Assembly: GCA_028817895.1 (NCBI GenBank)
Contig: JAPPOQ010000030.1
Location: forward strand, 268,773-332,772
Length of the DNA: 64,000 nt
Source: Ahrensia sp.
GTDB taxonomy: Bacteria > Pseudomonadota > Alphaproteobacteria > Rhizobiales > Rhizobiaceae
Reading direction: 5' to 3'
The stretch's first letter is position 1. Each line of letters opens with the position of its first letter. This document shows, one piece after another, positions 45,619 through 54,912 of this stretch. Made by a program: the position numbers and the translations under genes. The notes under the pieces were generated by a model. That model searched no databases. It saw only the letters and a list, made by a program, of their open reading frames with translations, and had not been told where the DNA came from.

Positions 45619-46572
45619 TCATTGGTGGTGAAAAATGAATCCCAGAAAATTCAACAGGATCTGAGCCGCCAGAATCTGTGTGGAGTCGCTTGGATCGTAG
45701 TCCGGCGCGACCTCCACGAGATCAATTCCCACAATCGTATTGCGCTGTGCCAAGGCCTGCAGAAATTCGAGAACTTCATAATAGAGAAATCCGCCATGAC
45801 TGGGCGTTCCTGTACCCGGTGCTATGGAGGGGTCAAAGCCGTCAATGTCGATGGTGACGTAAACTCTCTCGCCGTTCGGTACGCGCTGCGCCATGGCCAG
45901 CGGCCCAAGCTCACGAAATTGGCGTACGGAACAAATGTCGCTGCCGCGCCGGCGGGCATCATCGTAACCCTCTTTCGCGGTGGAAGAGACGTTGCGAATG
46001 CCGAACTGCGAAAGCCCGCTCACATAGGGCTTCTCAGAAGCGCGCCGCATCGGATTGCCATGCCCGTTGCGCACACCATGACGTTCATCGACGAAATCAA
46101 GATGCGCATCCAGTTGCACCAGGTGAAACGGTTCTTCCCCGTCAAAAGCGTTGATGGCCGGAATGTTGACGGAATGGTCGCCACCCAGCACTACCGGCAA
46201 CGCCCCCGCCGCCAGCGCCTTGCGCACCGCGAACTCGATATTGGCGTGGCTCTTCTCAGTATCGGTGTGAACGATATCAGCATCGCCCATGTCAACAATA
46301 CTTACAGAACCGGGCAGATAGGTTGCATCATCCTCATGATCATAAGCGCCGGCATGGCCGAATGAGAACAGCGTTGACGCCTCCCGAATGGAACGCGGAC
46401 CAAAACGCGCACCGGCGCGAAACTGCGTCCCGGCATCAAAAGGTGCGCCGATGATCGCGACATCCGCTGCAAGCCGATCCCAATCGGTGCAAATCGGACG
46501 CTTGGCAAAACTTGCGATGCCAACAAAGGGCAGATCGAGTCGCCCCGTGGCGTAGCCGTGTTGGTCTGTCAT
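45619..46572 (-). CDS. speB: Agmatinase-family ureohydrolase
   Basis: This 317-residue binuclear manganese ureohydrolase releases urea from a guanidino substrate; agmatine to putrescine is the default. All metal ligands are visible: GGDHS at 130-134, DAHLD at 155-159 and DIDGFDPS at 242-249. Guanidinobutyrase and guanidinopropionase share these motifs, so the substrate is not certain. It precedes a polyamine-type ABC operon on the same strand, which may import its substrate or product. It adds to the polyamine theme of potFGHI and puuAB. Confidence 0.87.
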   Translation of the reverse strand: MTDQHGYATGRLDLPFVGIASFAKRPICTDWDRLAADVAIIGAPFDAGTQFRAGARFGPRSIREASTLFSFGHAGAYDHEDDATYLPGSVSIVDMGDADIVHTDTEKSHANIEFAVRKALAAGALPVVLGGDHSVNIPAINAFDGEEPFHLVQLDAHLDFVDERHGVRNGHGNPMRRASEKPYVSGLSQFGIRNVSSTAKEGYDDARRRGSDICSVRQFRELGPLAMAQRVPNGERVYVTIDIDGFDPSIAPGTGTPSHGGFLYYEVLEFLQALAQRNTIVGIDLVEVAPDYDPSDSTQILAAQILLNFLGFIFHHQ

Positions 46573-46663
46573 ATGGATCGAAGGCCGTTATGTCAGCGTA
46601 ATCCGGTCACACTGGCCCGGCTTGGTCTGCCGTTCAAGTCGCCTTTGCTTGGGCTGAAACGGC

Positions 46664-47893
46664 TCAGTAACTCGAGCGCAGTTCCCATTGCGAAGTGATC
46701 AGGCCTTCATAGTCGGCATCACGCCGTTCCTCGCTTGCCACCTGCTTTGCTTCGCCCTCCGGTGCACCAAGAACGATCATGGATTTGCTGACTTCGCGAA
46801 CGCGAACAACACCGTCTTCATCGGTCTGAAGATCAGGTGTCAGCGCTACGATACTATCGGACTGAGCCGGCGGAGGTGAAACATCACGCGCAGCCGCAAC
46901 AATCGCAGAAGGCCGGACCTGTTTGCTGCCCTTCGCAGAATTGAGGCCCGCTGAATCTGTGCGCAGCAAATCGAACTCGAAGGCCGATTTCGCTTCGTCC
47001 AGAGAACGTATCGACGCAAGAGGACCGACCGGTCTGTATTTCGGCAAGGTGGTGGTAGCCGCAACCAGAACCGGCACTTGCGGCACAGGCGTTCCGTCAT
47101 AGCCCCGCGGCACCATATGGACGATCTTGTAGCCTTCCTTTTTGAGCGTGCGCAGCAAGCGTGGCAGCATCTTCGCGGTACGATTCTGGATATCATGCAT
47201 CAAAATGATGCCTCGGCCCTGTCGGCGCAGGCGCTTCATGATGCGATTATGCACCCGATTGGCACTGGAGCGCTTCCAATCCTGCGCATCGATATTCGCG
47301 CCAAACGCGACAAAGCCCCGGTCGCGCGTAATGCGACGAACACCCTTGTTGGAGGCGAGATATGGAAAGCGCATGAAGGGAACGCGCGGCTTTCCGTCGA
47401 AGCTGCCATAGGCAATCTTCTCGACTTCCGCCACGCCCTTGTCAATCAACTGACCAGCGCGACGCTTGCCGTATTTCGTCAACCAGTTGTGGGCCCAAGT
47501 GTGATGGCCGATGATGTGCCCCTCTGCCACGACCCGGCGAACCAGATCGGGATAGGCGCGAGCCATGCGACCGACATAAAAGAAGGTGGCCTTGACGCAT
47601 TCTTTTTTCAACGCGTCGAGAATTTTGGGCGTTTTGCGCGCGATTGGGCCGTCGTCAAACGTCAGAATGACTTCTTTTGGACCAAGACCAAGGGTTTCCT
47701 CGGTGCCTTGAACAATGCGCGGGAAGTCTTCCGCGTTGATTTCGATGATGCGCGCCGTGCCCAGCGCGCCGGGCCGACATTGGCTCGCTGCATCGAGCAC
47801 AGGCTCTGTGGAGGCTTCAGGTGCGGCCAGAGCCGCGAAAGACGAAGACAACAAGCAGACCGCAACGGCCAACGACACTCTGGTGATACGCAA
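46664..47893 (-). CDS. Secreted polysaccharide deacetylase (NodB homology)
   Basis: This 409-residue exported protein has a signal peptide (MRITRVSLAVAVCLLSSSF, cut after ALA). The start codon is TTG (47893) with an AGGGTA site at good spacing. The NodB domain spans ~70-270: TFDDGP at 78-83 gives the catalytic Asp and metal Asp, and HHTWAH at 130-135 gives the two metal His. FMRFPYLASNKGVR and GIILMHDIQNRTAKMLPRLL are the next conserved blocks. The last ~120 residues are low in conservation and may be disordered. It may remove acetyl groups from cell-surface glycans or peptidoglycan. Confidence 0.88.
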   Translation of the reverse strand: MRITRVSLAVAVCLLSSSFAALAAPEASTEPVLDAASQCRPGALGTARIIEINAEDFPRIVQGTEETLGLGPKEVILTFDDGPIARKTPKILDALKKECVKATFFYVGRMARAYPDLVRRVVAEGHIIGHHTWAHNWLTKYGKRRAGQLIDKGVAEVEKIAYGSFDGKPRVPFMRFPYLASNKGVRRITRDRGFVAFGANIDAQDWKRSSANRVHNRIMKRLRRQGRGIILMHDIQNRTAKMLPRLLRTLKKEGYKIVHMVPRGYDGTPVPQVPVLVAATTTLPKYRPVGPLASIRSLDEAKSAFEFDLLRTDSAGLNSAKGSKQVRPSAIVAAARDVSPPPAQSDSIVALTPDLQTDEDGVVRVREVSKSMIVLGAPEGEAKQVASEERRDADYEGLITSQWELRSSY

Positions 47894-48512
47894 CTGACTA
47901 CCCTACGCAAAACTGATGGGTGGCAATCGGCCGCGACAAATTGACCGACGCCGACACCGTGGACGAGAGAGGTTAAGACCGCATGAAACAGCCTCGCATT
48001 GAGACAGATTGAGCAGGAGCGGGCACAACGGCCATCACCGCCGCACCAAAACTATTGGAATGCCTAAACACCACCATGCTTCAAACGGCCCTTTCCGTGT
48101 CTTGACTGATGAAAGCCAAGCACATTTCACGACCGTGAAGTGGAGCCAAGATTATGGTTAACGAAATGAAGACATCACAAATGCGCTAAGCGCTGCGCGG
48201 CGTCCTGATCCGTAAGCCATCTGGCCTCTGGTCACAATCGATACTTCGCCGCTCAATCTACTCACCATGATTTTTGGAACCAAGCAAGTATAATCTTCGG
48301 CCGCCGCGAGCACGTACGATGTTGCAACATGCCGCGGCGGCGTTGCATCACTGCGGATCGCGGTGTCAAGGAGAACAAAACTCTCCAACGAGCACAAGTC
48401 CAACCTCAGAAACGAATAAGCGCCAAGGCCGCGTCGGCTTCGGCGCTTCTCGATTATCATCACTCAAGACCCGGTGGCTCCCAGCCTCCGGAATCGTTGG
48501 AAGCTTTGTGTC
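47894..48512. other. Gene-poor spacer
   Basis: These 619 bp hold only short frames of poor codon use on either strand, plus the hairpin at 48418-48448. I looked for photosynthesis-gene fragments here because of the neighbours and recognised none. Confidence 0.5.
48418..48448 (-). terminator. Hairpin downstream of the cytochrome c gene
   Basis: AAGCGCC (48418-48424) pairs with GGCGCTT (48442-48448), with a further partly paired GC-rich interior. On the minus strand a mixed T-rich run (ATTCGTTTC) follows. It lies 65 bp past the cytochrome stop and could be its terminator. Confidence 0.5.
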
Positions 48513-48944
48513 TTATTCGGCTTCCGAGAAGGTTTTCAGATAGGCGATGACGTTGCGGCGCTCGTCTTCCTTGCGCAGCTTGAAGGCCATACGGCTGCGT
48601 GCCTTGCTGTCATCCAGCTTCGCGCGAAGGTATTTGCGCGGGTCTGCAAGATACTCGAACATCTCTTCCTCGTTCCAGACCAGGCCAGCCTCGCCAGCCG
48701 CAACCAGACTGTCGCCATAGCGGAAGCCTTCTACTGAGCCGGCAGTCCGCCCGATGATGCCGTTCAGCTGGGGGCCGACTTTGTTCTTGGCGCCTTCACC
48801 AACATTGTGGCAGCTGGCGCATTTGCGAAAAACCTTTTCGCCCGCAGCGGCGTCGCCCTCTTCAGCCCAAACCGGCGAAACGGAAGCAAAACCAATGCCA
48901 AGAGCCACTGCCAGGCCCGCCAATTTCGAAGTGTAGTCAGTCAC
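48513..48944 (-). CDS. Class I cytochrome c, cytochrome c2-like
   Basis: This 143-residue periplasmic electron carrier has a signal peptide ending near VSPVWA. Haem attachment is C42-x-x-C45-H46 (KCASCHNVG), and the axial Met is M119 in RSRMAFKL. GPQLNGIIGRTAGSVEGFRYGDS, WNEEEMFEYLADPRKYL and NVIAYLKTFS match cytochrome c2/c550 of alphaproteobacteria. Such proteins can shuttle electrons to oxidases or to a photosynthetic reaction centre. In many photosynthesis clusters cycA lies next to acsF-puhE-hemA; here it lies 127 bp before the first frame of the acsF remnant region, but divergent. General respiratory use is also possible. Confidence 0.9.
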   Translation of the reverse strand: MTDYTSKLAGLAVALGIGFASVSPVWAEEGDAAAGEKVFRKCASCHNVGEGAKNKVGPQLNGIIGRTAGSVEGFRYGDSLVAAGEAGLVWNEEEMFEYLADPRKYLRAKLDDSKARSRMAFKLRKEDERRNVIAYLKTFSEAE

Positions 48945-49299
48945 GATGATATCCTTCCAAGAGTTCAGGGCTTTGGCCCCTTGTTATGATGATTTGCAGA
49001 TTAACCGCTGCAAGCTGAACGGCAGCTAAATCCCATCTCGCCCGCAAAAACAACCAAGCGAGCGACCGGAGATGATTAAAAGCCTCAACTCCATCTCAGC
49101 CAAAGATCGCACAAATGAAACAAAAAAGCCCCAGTCAGTGCAAGGCCGACCAAAGTCGCTGGTGCCCCGGAAAGAACTGTTAATAGAGCAACAGCAAACG
49201 ACCACACAGCTCATTGGGCTATCGACCACCAGCACCCGAGGCCATCGCCTCATTGCACGAAAGGATCGCTATCAACTAACAGTCAAACTGGACCAATCA

Positions 49300-49818
49300 G
49301 ATCGGGCTGGTCACCCGGATCACCACTTCCACCCGATCTTCAAGTGGTTTGAGAAATGGTGCAATCACGAGTTTCGACACGGAGAGGCTTTCTCGCTTCT
49401 GATGCGCGCTGACCCCAAACTGCGTTCGGGTCACAACAAGCTTTGGATCCGTTTCCTTCTGTGCGCGGTTTACGCAGCCATGTAAGTGCGCGATCGGGCG
49501 AGACCGCATTTTCACAAAGCGGTGGGGATCGATATCGACGACTATGATTATCGGGTCTTCTCCATCACCAATGAAATCAGCCGTCAGTGCTTTCCATTCG
49601 TGCTGGACATCGATAATCCAAAGTTCCGTGAGCGCCTGACGAAGCTCAACGACATCTCCGTTGCGATGGGCAAAGCACACAAGCGCGGCGGACTCTTGGG
49701 CAGACTGGCCAAGGCACGCTTGGGCGCAGCAGCGGCTCACAACTTTATTCGCCTATGCGCCTTGCCGGTTATCGATAATGAAATCCCGGCAACGAGTCGG
49801 CTCATGCCCGCCTGGTGA
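49300..49818 (+). pseudogene. acsF: acsF remnant (aerobic Mg-protoporphyrin monomethyl ester cyclase)
   Basis: AcsF makes the fifth ring of bacteriochlorophyll with O2. Here only the C-terminal half remains, ~170 of ~350 residues. Homology begins at about [13 protein letters not shown] (49321) and includes [15 protein letters not shown], the second Glu/His part of the di-iron site. It runs to LPVIDNEIPATSRLMPAW. A TAA at 49483-49485 replaces the Tyr expected between AVYAAM and VRDRARPHFHKA; the frame is otherwise continuous. Upstream, 48945-49299 shows no AcsF-like sequence, so the first half with the DEARH motif is gone. Identification is from memory of the family. puhE follows in the standard order. 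Confidence 0.87.
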
Positions 49819-49843
49819 GACTTGTGGGCAGAGGTCGGAACTC

Positions 49844-50695
49844 ATGAACGCGTTCATCACGCCTGTTCTGGTTGTGATTTTCGTTTGGTGGTTGTCCACC
49901 GGCGCTGTGCCGTGGTCGGCGCAGCGCAGCGACATGAGCGGTCGTCTGGCCTCTTTGTTGATCATCGCAATGATCGGCTGCGGTGTTGCAGGAGCCTTTC
50001 TGGCGTCTGCCCTGGAACAACCGACCGCACCCTACGCAGCTTTCATCAGCGCCGTTCTCGTTTGGGGTGGTCTGGGGTTCTCCTTGTTGATGGGACGAAT
50101 TGTCGGGCCGACAACTGCGGCGGCCGGGGTGGAGGCGTCGAACACCGAGCGCTTTCTTCGCGCATTTCGCAGCATATGTGATCACAAGATCGCTCCGCTC
50201 GCAGCGCTGTTGGTTCTGGCTGCATCGTGGCTCGCACGGGCGCATATTTTGGCCCTGGTAACCTTTGCAGTGCTTTGGCTCATGCGGATCAGCGCGAAGC
50301 TTTGCCTGTTCTTCGGTGTGCCCTATATCGTCCTCGACATGGTTCCAAAGCACCTTCGACATATCACCGACCACTTCGGGCGCGTGCACCGCAGCACCGC
50401 TTTTGTGAGCATGCTCGCTTTACTAACACTTGGTGCCTTCTGCACCGCAGCGGCGATGTGGACTGGGGCGATACCGAAGACAACGGCAAGTCTCATCGTC
50501 GCTACGCTTTTCGCGCTGGCTGTCCTTGAACATTGGTTCATGGCGCTGCCGGTCAGCGACAGCAAGCTGTGGCGATGGGCCATATCGACATCAACACCAT
50601 CATCGCCCAAACTGGCCAAACAACACCTTGCTGCAGATGCGGCGAAGTGGCAGGCCCACAGAGACCTTCAACAGGAAACTGGTCATGAATTTTGA
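49844..50695 (+). CDS. puhE: PuhE-like photosynthetic complex assembly protein (DUF3623)
   Basis: This 283-residue membrane protein has about seven helices. The ATG at 49844 follows GAGGTCGGA and opens [20 protein letters not shown], matching the PuhE opening (ISPI..ALFLWWFSTG). ARISAKL-like [17 protein letters not shown] and [19 protein letters not shown] are also diagnostic. PuhE is found almost only in anoxygenic phototrophs. Residues I recall as conserved have drifted: LLMGRIVGP for [18 protein letters not shown] for the YHE..L motif, and [11 protein letters not shown] for GVPN.N.E.LP. The frame is intact, but relaxed selection is likely. It overlaps hemA by 11 bp. Confidence 0.87.
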   Translation: MNAFITPVLVVIFVWWLSTGAVPWSAQRSDMSGRLASLLIIAMIGCGVAGAFLASALEQPTAPYAAFISAVLVWGGLGFSLLMGRIVGPTTAAAGVEASNTERFLRAFRSICDHKIAPLAALLVLAASWLARAHILALVTFAVLWLMRISAKLCLFFGVPYIVLDMVPKHLRHITDHFGRVHRSTAFVSMLALLTLGAFCTAAAMWTGAIPKTTASLIVATLFALAVLEHWFMALPVSDSKLWRWAISTSTPSSPKLAKQHLAADAAKWQAHRDLQQETGHEF

Positions 50696-51899
50696 AGCCT
50701 ATTTTCAACATGAGCTCGACGCATTGCGCGAAGCGGGAAACTATCGCGTTTTTGCAGATCTGAAGCGTCAGCAGGGTGCGTTTCCGAAAGCCGCTTGGCA
50801 CAAGGAAGATGACGTTAAGGACGTGACCGTTTGGTGCTCCAACGACTATCTCGGCATGGGTCAGCATCCTGCGACCCTGGCCGCGATGAAAGAGGCAATC
50901 GACACATGCGGAGCCGGCGCCGGAGGAACACGCAACATTTCCGGCACCAATCATTATCATGTCTTGCTTGAGCTGGAATTGGCCGACTTGCACGGCAAGG
51001 AAGCGGCGCTGTTGTTTACATCCGGCTATGTGTCCAACTGGGCCGCGTTGGGCACGCTCGCCTCACGCATTCCCAATCTGGAAGTATTTTCGGATGCGGA
51101 CAATCATGCCTCGATGATTGAAGGCATCCGCCATTCCCGTGCGCCGAAACGAATTTGGAAACACAATGACGTGGAAGATTTGGATCGCAGACTGTCCATG
51201 TCGGATCCGGATACACCGAAACTGATCGCCTTTGAGAGCGTCTACTCCATGGATGGCGACATCGCACCCATCGCTGAGATCTGTGATGTTGCGGACAAGC
51301 ATGGTGCTATGACCTATCTTGACGAAGTGCATGCTGTCGGCCTTTACGGCCCGCGTGGAGGCGGCATTGCCGAGCGCGAAGGTCTGATGGACCGTCTGAC
51401 AGTGATCGAAGGCACGCTTGGCAAGGCATTCGGCGTGATGGGCGGTTACATTTCAGCTTCCGAACGGCTATGCGATTTCGTTCGCTCTTTCGCGTCCGGC
51501 TTTATCTTTACCACCGCTCTGCCACCCGCAGTTGCGGCCGGGGCGGCAGCTTCAATTCGTCACTTGAAGGAAAGCGAATTGGAACGGCATCACCAGCGCC
51601 GCAATGTTGCAGCCTTGCGCGAACGGCTTGATGCGATGGGCATTCCGCATCTGCATAATGAGAGCCACATCGTGCCCGTCATGGTGGGTGATGCCAAGAA
51701 GTGCAAATTCATCTCAGACCTGCTGCTTGAAAATTACGGCATCTATGTTCAGCCCATCAACTATCCGACCGTTCCGAAGGGCACCGAGAGGCTGCGCATA
51801 ACGCCTTCGCCTCTGCACACAGGTGCTGATCTCGATGCATTGACGGCGGCGCTGAGCGAGCTTTGGTCGCAATGTGCGCTATCGCGCGCTGTTGCCTAG
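50685..51899 (+). CDS. hemA: 5-aminolevulinate synthase
   Basis: Condenses glycine and succinyl-CoA to 5-aminolevulinate, the committed step of haem and bacteriochlorophyll synthesis in alphaproteobacteria. The 404-residue product starts at the ATG at 50685, inside the end of puhE. The PLP lysine is K247 in [13 protein letters not shown], and [14 protein letters not shown] and [17 protein letters not shown] are the N-terminal signatures. All motifs look intact. puhE-hemA adjacency is typical of photosynthesis clusters. It may be the only copy, or a HemT-like second copy kept from a lost cluster. Confidence 0.96.
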   Translation: MNFEAYFQHELDALREAGNYRVFADLKRQQGAFPKAAWHKEDDVKDVTVWCSNDYLGMGQHPATLAAMKEAIDTCGAGAGGTRNISGTNHYHVLLELELADLHGKEAALLFTSGYVSNWAALGTLASRIPNLEVFSDADNHASMIEGIRHSRAPKRIWKHNDVEDLDRRLSMSDPDTPKLIAFESVYSMDGDIAPIAEICDVADKHGAMTYLDEVHAVGLYGPRGGGIAEREGLMDRLTVIEGTLGKAFGVMGGYISASERLCDFVRSFASGFIFTTALPPAVAAGAAASIRHLKESELERHHQRRNVAALRERLDAMGIPHLHNESHIVPVMVGDAKKCKFISDLLLENYGIYVQPINYPTVPKGTERLRITPSPLHTGADLDALTAALSELWSQCALSRAVA

Positions 51900-51921
51900 G
51901 GGTCACAGCCGAGGATCAGTA

Positions 51922-52527
51922 ATGCTGGATGAAGCGCTCTTTCTGGAACCCTACGAGGAGCCTCGCGGCGATACACGCCATATGCATAAGGTTGCGATAC
52001 CGGCCAATGAACCGAAGATTCTCATTCCAGCCATCGCGGCCGACGGCAGCCTCTATCCGATCGAAAAAATCGAAGCCCATCGCCGGGGGGTGCATCATCT
52101 CGCCATCTCAGTTTTCGTTTTTGACGGAGCTGCGCTGCTGATCCAACAGAGAGCGAAGGGCAAGTATCATTGCGGTGGCCAGTGGGCCAATACGTGCTGC
52201 ACCCATCCTCATTGGGGCGAAGATGCGGCTGCGGCGGCAGCGCGGCGCGTGCCTGAAGAACTGGGCTTCGAACTCCGTGTCGAAGAGCGGCACATTGTTG
52301 AATATTCCGCCGATGTCGGCAACGGGCTTTGGGAAAAAGAGCGCGTGCATATGTATCGCGCCGAAGCCGCCCGCACCCGTCTGGCCATCGTGCCGAACCC
52401 AGCTGAGGTGGAAGCCACGCGCTGGATAACAGCTGATGAGCTGCGAGCCGATATGCGAGCAAACCCGCACGACTACACGCCCTGGTTTCGCATCTATGTG
52501 AACAGGTTTCCTGACTTGGCGTTTTGA
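51922..52527 (+). CDS. idi: Isopentenyl-diphosphate delta-isomerase, type I
   Basis: Interconverts IPP and DMAPP. The 201-residue Nudix-fold enzyme starts at 51922 with GAGGAT upstream, 22 bp after hemA. Active-site features remain: the Cys in QWANTCCTHPHWGE, the Nudix-like ARRVPEELGFEL, and the two Glu in LWEKERVHMY (residues 138 and 140). A proline in RVPEELG is unusual but need not inactivate it. Alphaproteobacteria using the MEP pathway often lack idi; in phototrophs it is commonly within the photosynthesis cluster to support carotenoid and phytol supply. It probably shares a transcript with puhE-hemA. Confidence 0.94.
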   Translation: MLDEALFLEPYEEPRGDTRHMHKVAIPANEPKILIPAIAADGSLYPIEKIEAHRRGVHHLAISVFVFDGAALLIQQRAKGKYHCGGQWANTCCTHPHWGEDAAAAAARRVPEELGFELRVEERHIVEYSADVGNGLWEKERVHMYRAEAARTRLAIVPNPAEVEATRWITADELRADMRANPHDYTPWFRIYVNRFPDLAF

Positions 52528-52596
52528 TCAACGCCCCCATCTTGGTGATGATCGGCCATTTTACTCTTGCGTTTTGGCGGCCCAAAGCAAAATTGA

Positions 52597-52875
52597 AGCT
52601 TATCCCGTTCCAGAACAGAACTGGTTCTGATCGCATCCATCAGCGCTGGCGGATTGCCGCTGCGGTCCACGCCTGAGATTTTCCGGCCTCTCATGGCCTG
52701 GTTGATGCCGAAAATCGGTCCGCGCGGGCAGAAATTTGCGAGAGCACGCGTGGAGATGAAGGCGATCGAGACCATCCTTCATCTGCGCCATCGTGCCCCA
52801 CGCAAACTTTCGCAAATGCTCCCACATCATGTCTGGAAACTGACCGAGGTCTATGGCATCCGACGCGGCGATTGA
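52597..52875 (+). pseudogene. Possible 3' remnant of an unidentified gene between idi and dxs
   Basis: This open stretch of ~92 codons has convincing codon bias from TTG 52654 on (EIFRPLMAWLMPKIGPRG, ARVEMKAIETILHLR, MLPHHVWKLTEVYGIRRGD) and ends in TGA. Upstream in the same frame are TGA codons at 52546, 52549 and 52594, and no ATG with a ribosome site is present. It looks like the tail of a decayed gene, but I cannot name the family. The opposite strand frame (52600-53013) overlaps the dxs start and reads as shadow. Confidence 0.35.
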
Positions 52876-52918
52876 CGTCACAGCCGCTTGCCCAGGCACT
52901 CGCAACTGGCATACGTTG

Positions 52919-52944
52919 AAACTGTCAAGATTTCTTGACAGTTT
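52919..52944. promoter_or_regulatory. Perfect palindrome with TGT-N12-ACA, PpsR/CrtJ-like operator before dxs
   Basis: AAACTGTCAAGA (52919-52930) and TCTTGACAGTTT (52933-52944) are perfect 12-bp inverted arms with a TT centre. The inner 18 bases, TGTCAAGATTTCTTGACA, match the known PpsR/CrtJ consensus TGT-N12-ACA with TGTCA/TGACA ends. It lies 25 bp upstream of the dxs ATG. The TTGACA inside it could serve as a -35 element, so binding would block transcription. There is no T-run and the two-base centre is too tight for a terminator. Regulator identity is inferred. Confidence 0.7.
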
Positions 52945-52969
52945 GGTTTGAAAGGGAAAAGGCCCCACA

Positions 52970-54892
52970 ATGTCGCAAGACAATCCGCATCCGACACCTC
53001 TTCTCGATACCATTCAAAGCCCGGCTGATCTTCGCAACTTATCGGACGAGGATTTGCGGCAGGTGGCGGATGAACTTCGATCAGAGACGATCGATGCGGT
53101 TTCCTTCACCGGCGGGCACCTTGGCGCTGGTCTTGGCGTGGTTGAACTCACCGTTGCACTGCATGCCGTTTTCGACACGCCCGAGGATCGGGTGCTGTGG
53201 GATGTCGGGCACCAGTGTTACCCGCACAAAATTCTCACAGGTCGCCGCGACCGTATCCGCACCTTGCGCAAGGAAGGTGGGCTGTCCGGCTTCACCAAAC
53301 GGGCTGAAAGCATCTACGACCCCTTTGGCGCCGCGCACTCGTCCACATCGATTTCAGCAGGTCTTGGCATGGTGGAGGCGTCGCGCCTGGATGGGAAGCA
53401 GCGCAATGTCGTCTCGGTGATCGGCGATGGAGCCATCACGGCAGGCATGGCCTATGAAGCCATGAACAATGCCGGCGGAATGGATGCGCGTCAGATCGTC
53501 ATTCTCAACGACAACGACATGTCCATCGCGCCGCCAACCGGGGCGATGAGCCATTATCTGGCCCGTCTGGTTTCGGGCAAGACTTACCGTTCCCTGCGGG
53601 AAACAGCCAAGCAGATAAATGCCAAGCTACCCAAGGTGTTTGCCGAGACGGCTCGCAAGACCGAGGAGTATGCACGCGGTTTTCTCTCCGGCGGAACTAT
53701 GTTCGAGGAGTTAGGCTTCTACTATGTCGGGCCTATTGACGGGCACGACCTTTCCGTTCTGCTTCCAGTGCTGCGCAATGTGCGCAACAGCCCGCATGGA
53801 CCGATCCTCATTCACATCGTCACGGAAAAGGGCAAGGGCTACGAACCCGCCGAGCAGGCAGCTGACAAACTCCACGCAGTTTCAACCTTCAATGTCGTCA
53901 CCGGAAAACAAAACAAGTCGGCGTCCAACATTCCAAGCTATACAAAGGTGTTCGGCCAATCGCTCGTGCAGGAAGCGCAGGAGGATGAGCACATCGTCGG
54001 CATCACCGCTGCCATGCCAAGCGGCACCGGCATTGATCTGTTCCAGAACGTCTTTCCACAACGGACCTATGATGTTGGCATCGCCGAGCAGCATGCCGTG
54101 ACTTTTGCAGCCGGAATGGCGACGGAGGGCTACAAGCCGTTTTGCGCCATCTATTCGACCTTCCTGCAACGCGCCTATGATCAGGTGGTGCATGATGTTT
54201 CGATACAGAACCTGCCGGTGCGGTTCGCGATCGATCGGGCGGGCTTTGTTGGCGCTGATGGCGCAACGCATTGCGGCGCATTTGATCTCGCCTACCTCAC
54301 CTGCCTGCCCGGCTTCGTGGTGATGGCACCCGGCGATGAAGCTGAACTCAAACATATGGTTGCAACTGCAGCCGCTTACGACCAGGGCCCGATCGCGTTT
54401 CGTTATCCGCGTGGGGAAGGCGTTGGCGTGGAGCTTCCCGAGCGTGGCGAGGTCCTCGAGATCGGAAAGGGGCGCATTCTGCGAGAAGGAACCAAGGTCG
54501 CGCTTGTCTCCATCGGTTCACGGCTGGCCGATTGTCTTGCTGCCGCGGACGAGTTGGAAGGCATGGGCCTTTCCACCACAGTTGCCGATGCCCGCTTTGC
54601 AAAGCCATTGGACACCGCTTTGATTGAACGGCTTGCCGCGGAACACGAGGCACTCATCACTGTTGAAGAAGGGTCTTCAGGCGGCTTCGGCGCCATGGTG
54701 CTCACCCATCTTGCCAAGGCGGGATCGTTGGATCGCGGTCTGAAAATTCGGTCTATGACGATGCCGGACGCTTATATTGACCAGATGAGCCCGGATCGCA
54801 TGATAGAGACCGCAGGCCTTGATCAGGCGGGCATTGTCGCCATGGTCAAATCGACGCTTGAAACATCCGACACGGTGCGTGCCATCGCTTGA
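52970..54892 (+). CDS. dxs: 1-deoxy-D-xylulose-5-phosphate synthase
   Basis: First enzyme of the MEP isoprenoid pathway, joining pyruvate and glyceraldehyde 3-phosphate with thiamine diphosphate. It has 640 residues, and all domains are present. [11 protein letters not shown] (His 50), the ThDP motif GDGAITAG at 152-159 with NDN at 180-182, [12 protein letters not shown] with the catalytic Glu, and [19 protein letters not shown] are seen. The ATG at 52970 follows AAAGGGAAAAGG. The usual xseB/ispA neighbours of a housekeeping dxs are absent, and it sits beside idi, hemA and puhE under a PpsR-like palindrome. It may be the photosynthesis-linked copy. Confidence 0.96.
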   Translation: MSQDNPHPTPLLDTIQSPADLRNLSDEDLRQVADELRSETIDAVSFTGGHLGAGLGVVELTVALHAVFDTPEDRVLWDVGHQCYPHKILTGRRDRIRTLRKEGGLSGFTKRAESIYDPFGAAHSSTSISAGLGMVEASRLDGKQRNVVSVIGDGAITAGMAYEAMNNAGGMDARQIVILNDNDMSIAPPTGAMSHYLARLVSGKTYRSLRETAKQINAKLPKVFAETARKTEEYARGFLSGGTMFEELGFYYVGPIDGHDLSVLLPVLRNVRNSPHGPILIHIVTEKGKGYEPAEQAADKLHAVSTFNVVTGKQNKSASNIPSYTKVFGQSLVQEAQEDEHIVGITAAMPSGTGIDLFQNVFPQRTYDVGIAEQHAVTFAAGMATEGYKPFCAIYSTFLQRAYDQVVHDVSIQNLPVRFAIDRAGFVGADGATHCGAFDLAYLTCLPGFVVMAPGDEAELKHMVATAAAYDQGPIAFRYPRGEGVGVELPERGEVLEIGKGRILREGTKVALVSIGSRLADCLAAADELEGMGLSTTVADARFAKPLDTALIERLAAEHEALITVEEGSSGGFGAMVLTHLAKAGSLDRGLKIRSMTMPDAYIDQMSPDRMIETAGLDQAGIVAMVKSTLETSDTVRAIA

Positions 54893-54912
54893 TCCGTGTC
54901 TACGACCAACGG

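Noticed and set aside
48158..48463. 101-residue minus-strand frame in the spacer
   Set aside because: It overlaps the hairpin, lacks a ribosome site and resembles no family.
49297..49740. 147-residue open frame on the minus strand
   Set aside because: The plus strand carries clear AcsF homology, so this is its shadow.
52919..52944. Palindrome before dxs as a transcription terminator
   Set aside because: There is a two-base centre and no T-run on either strand, and it sits directly upstream of a gene start.
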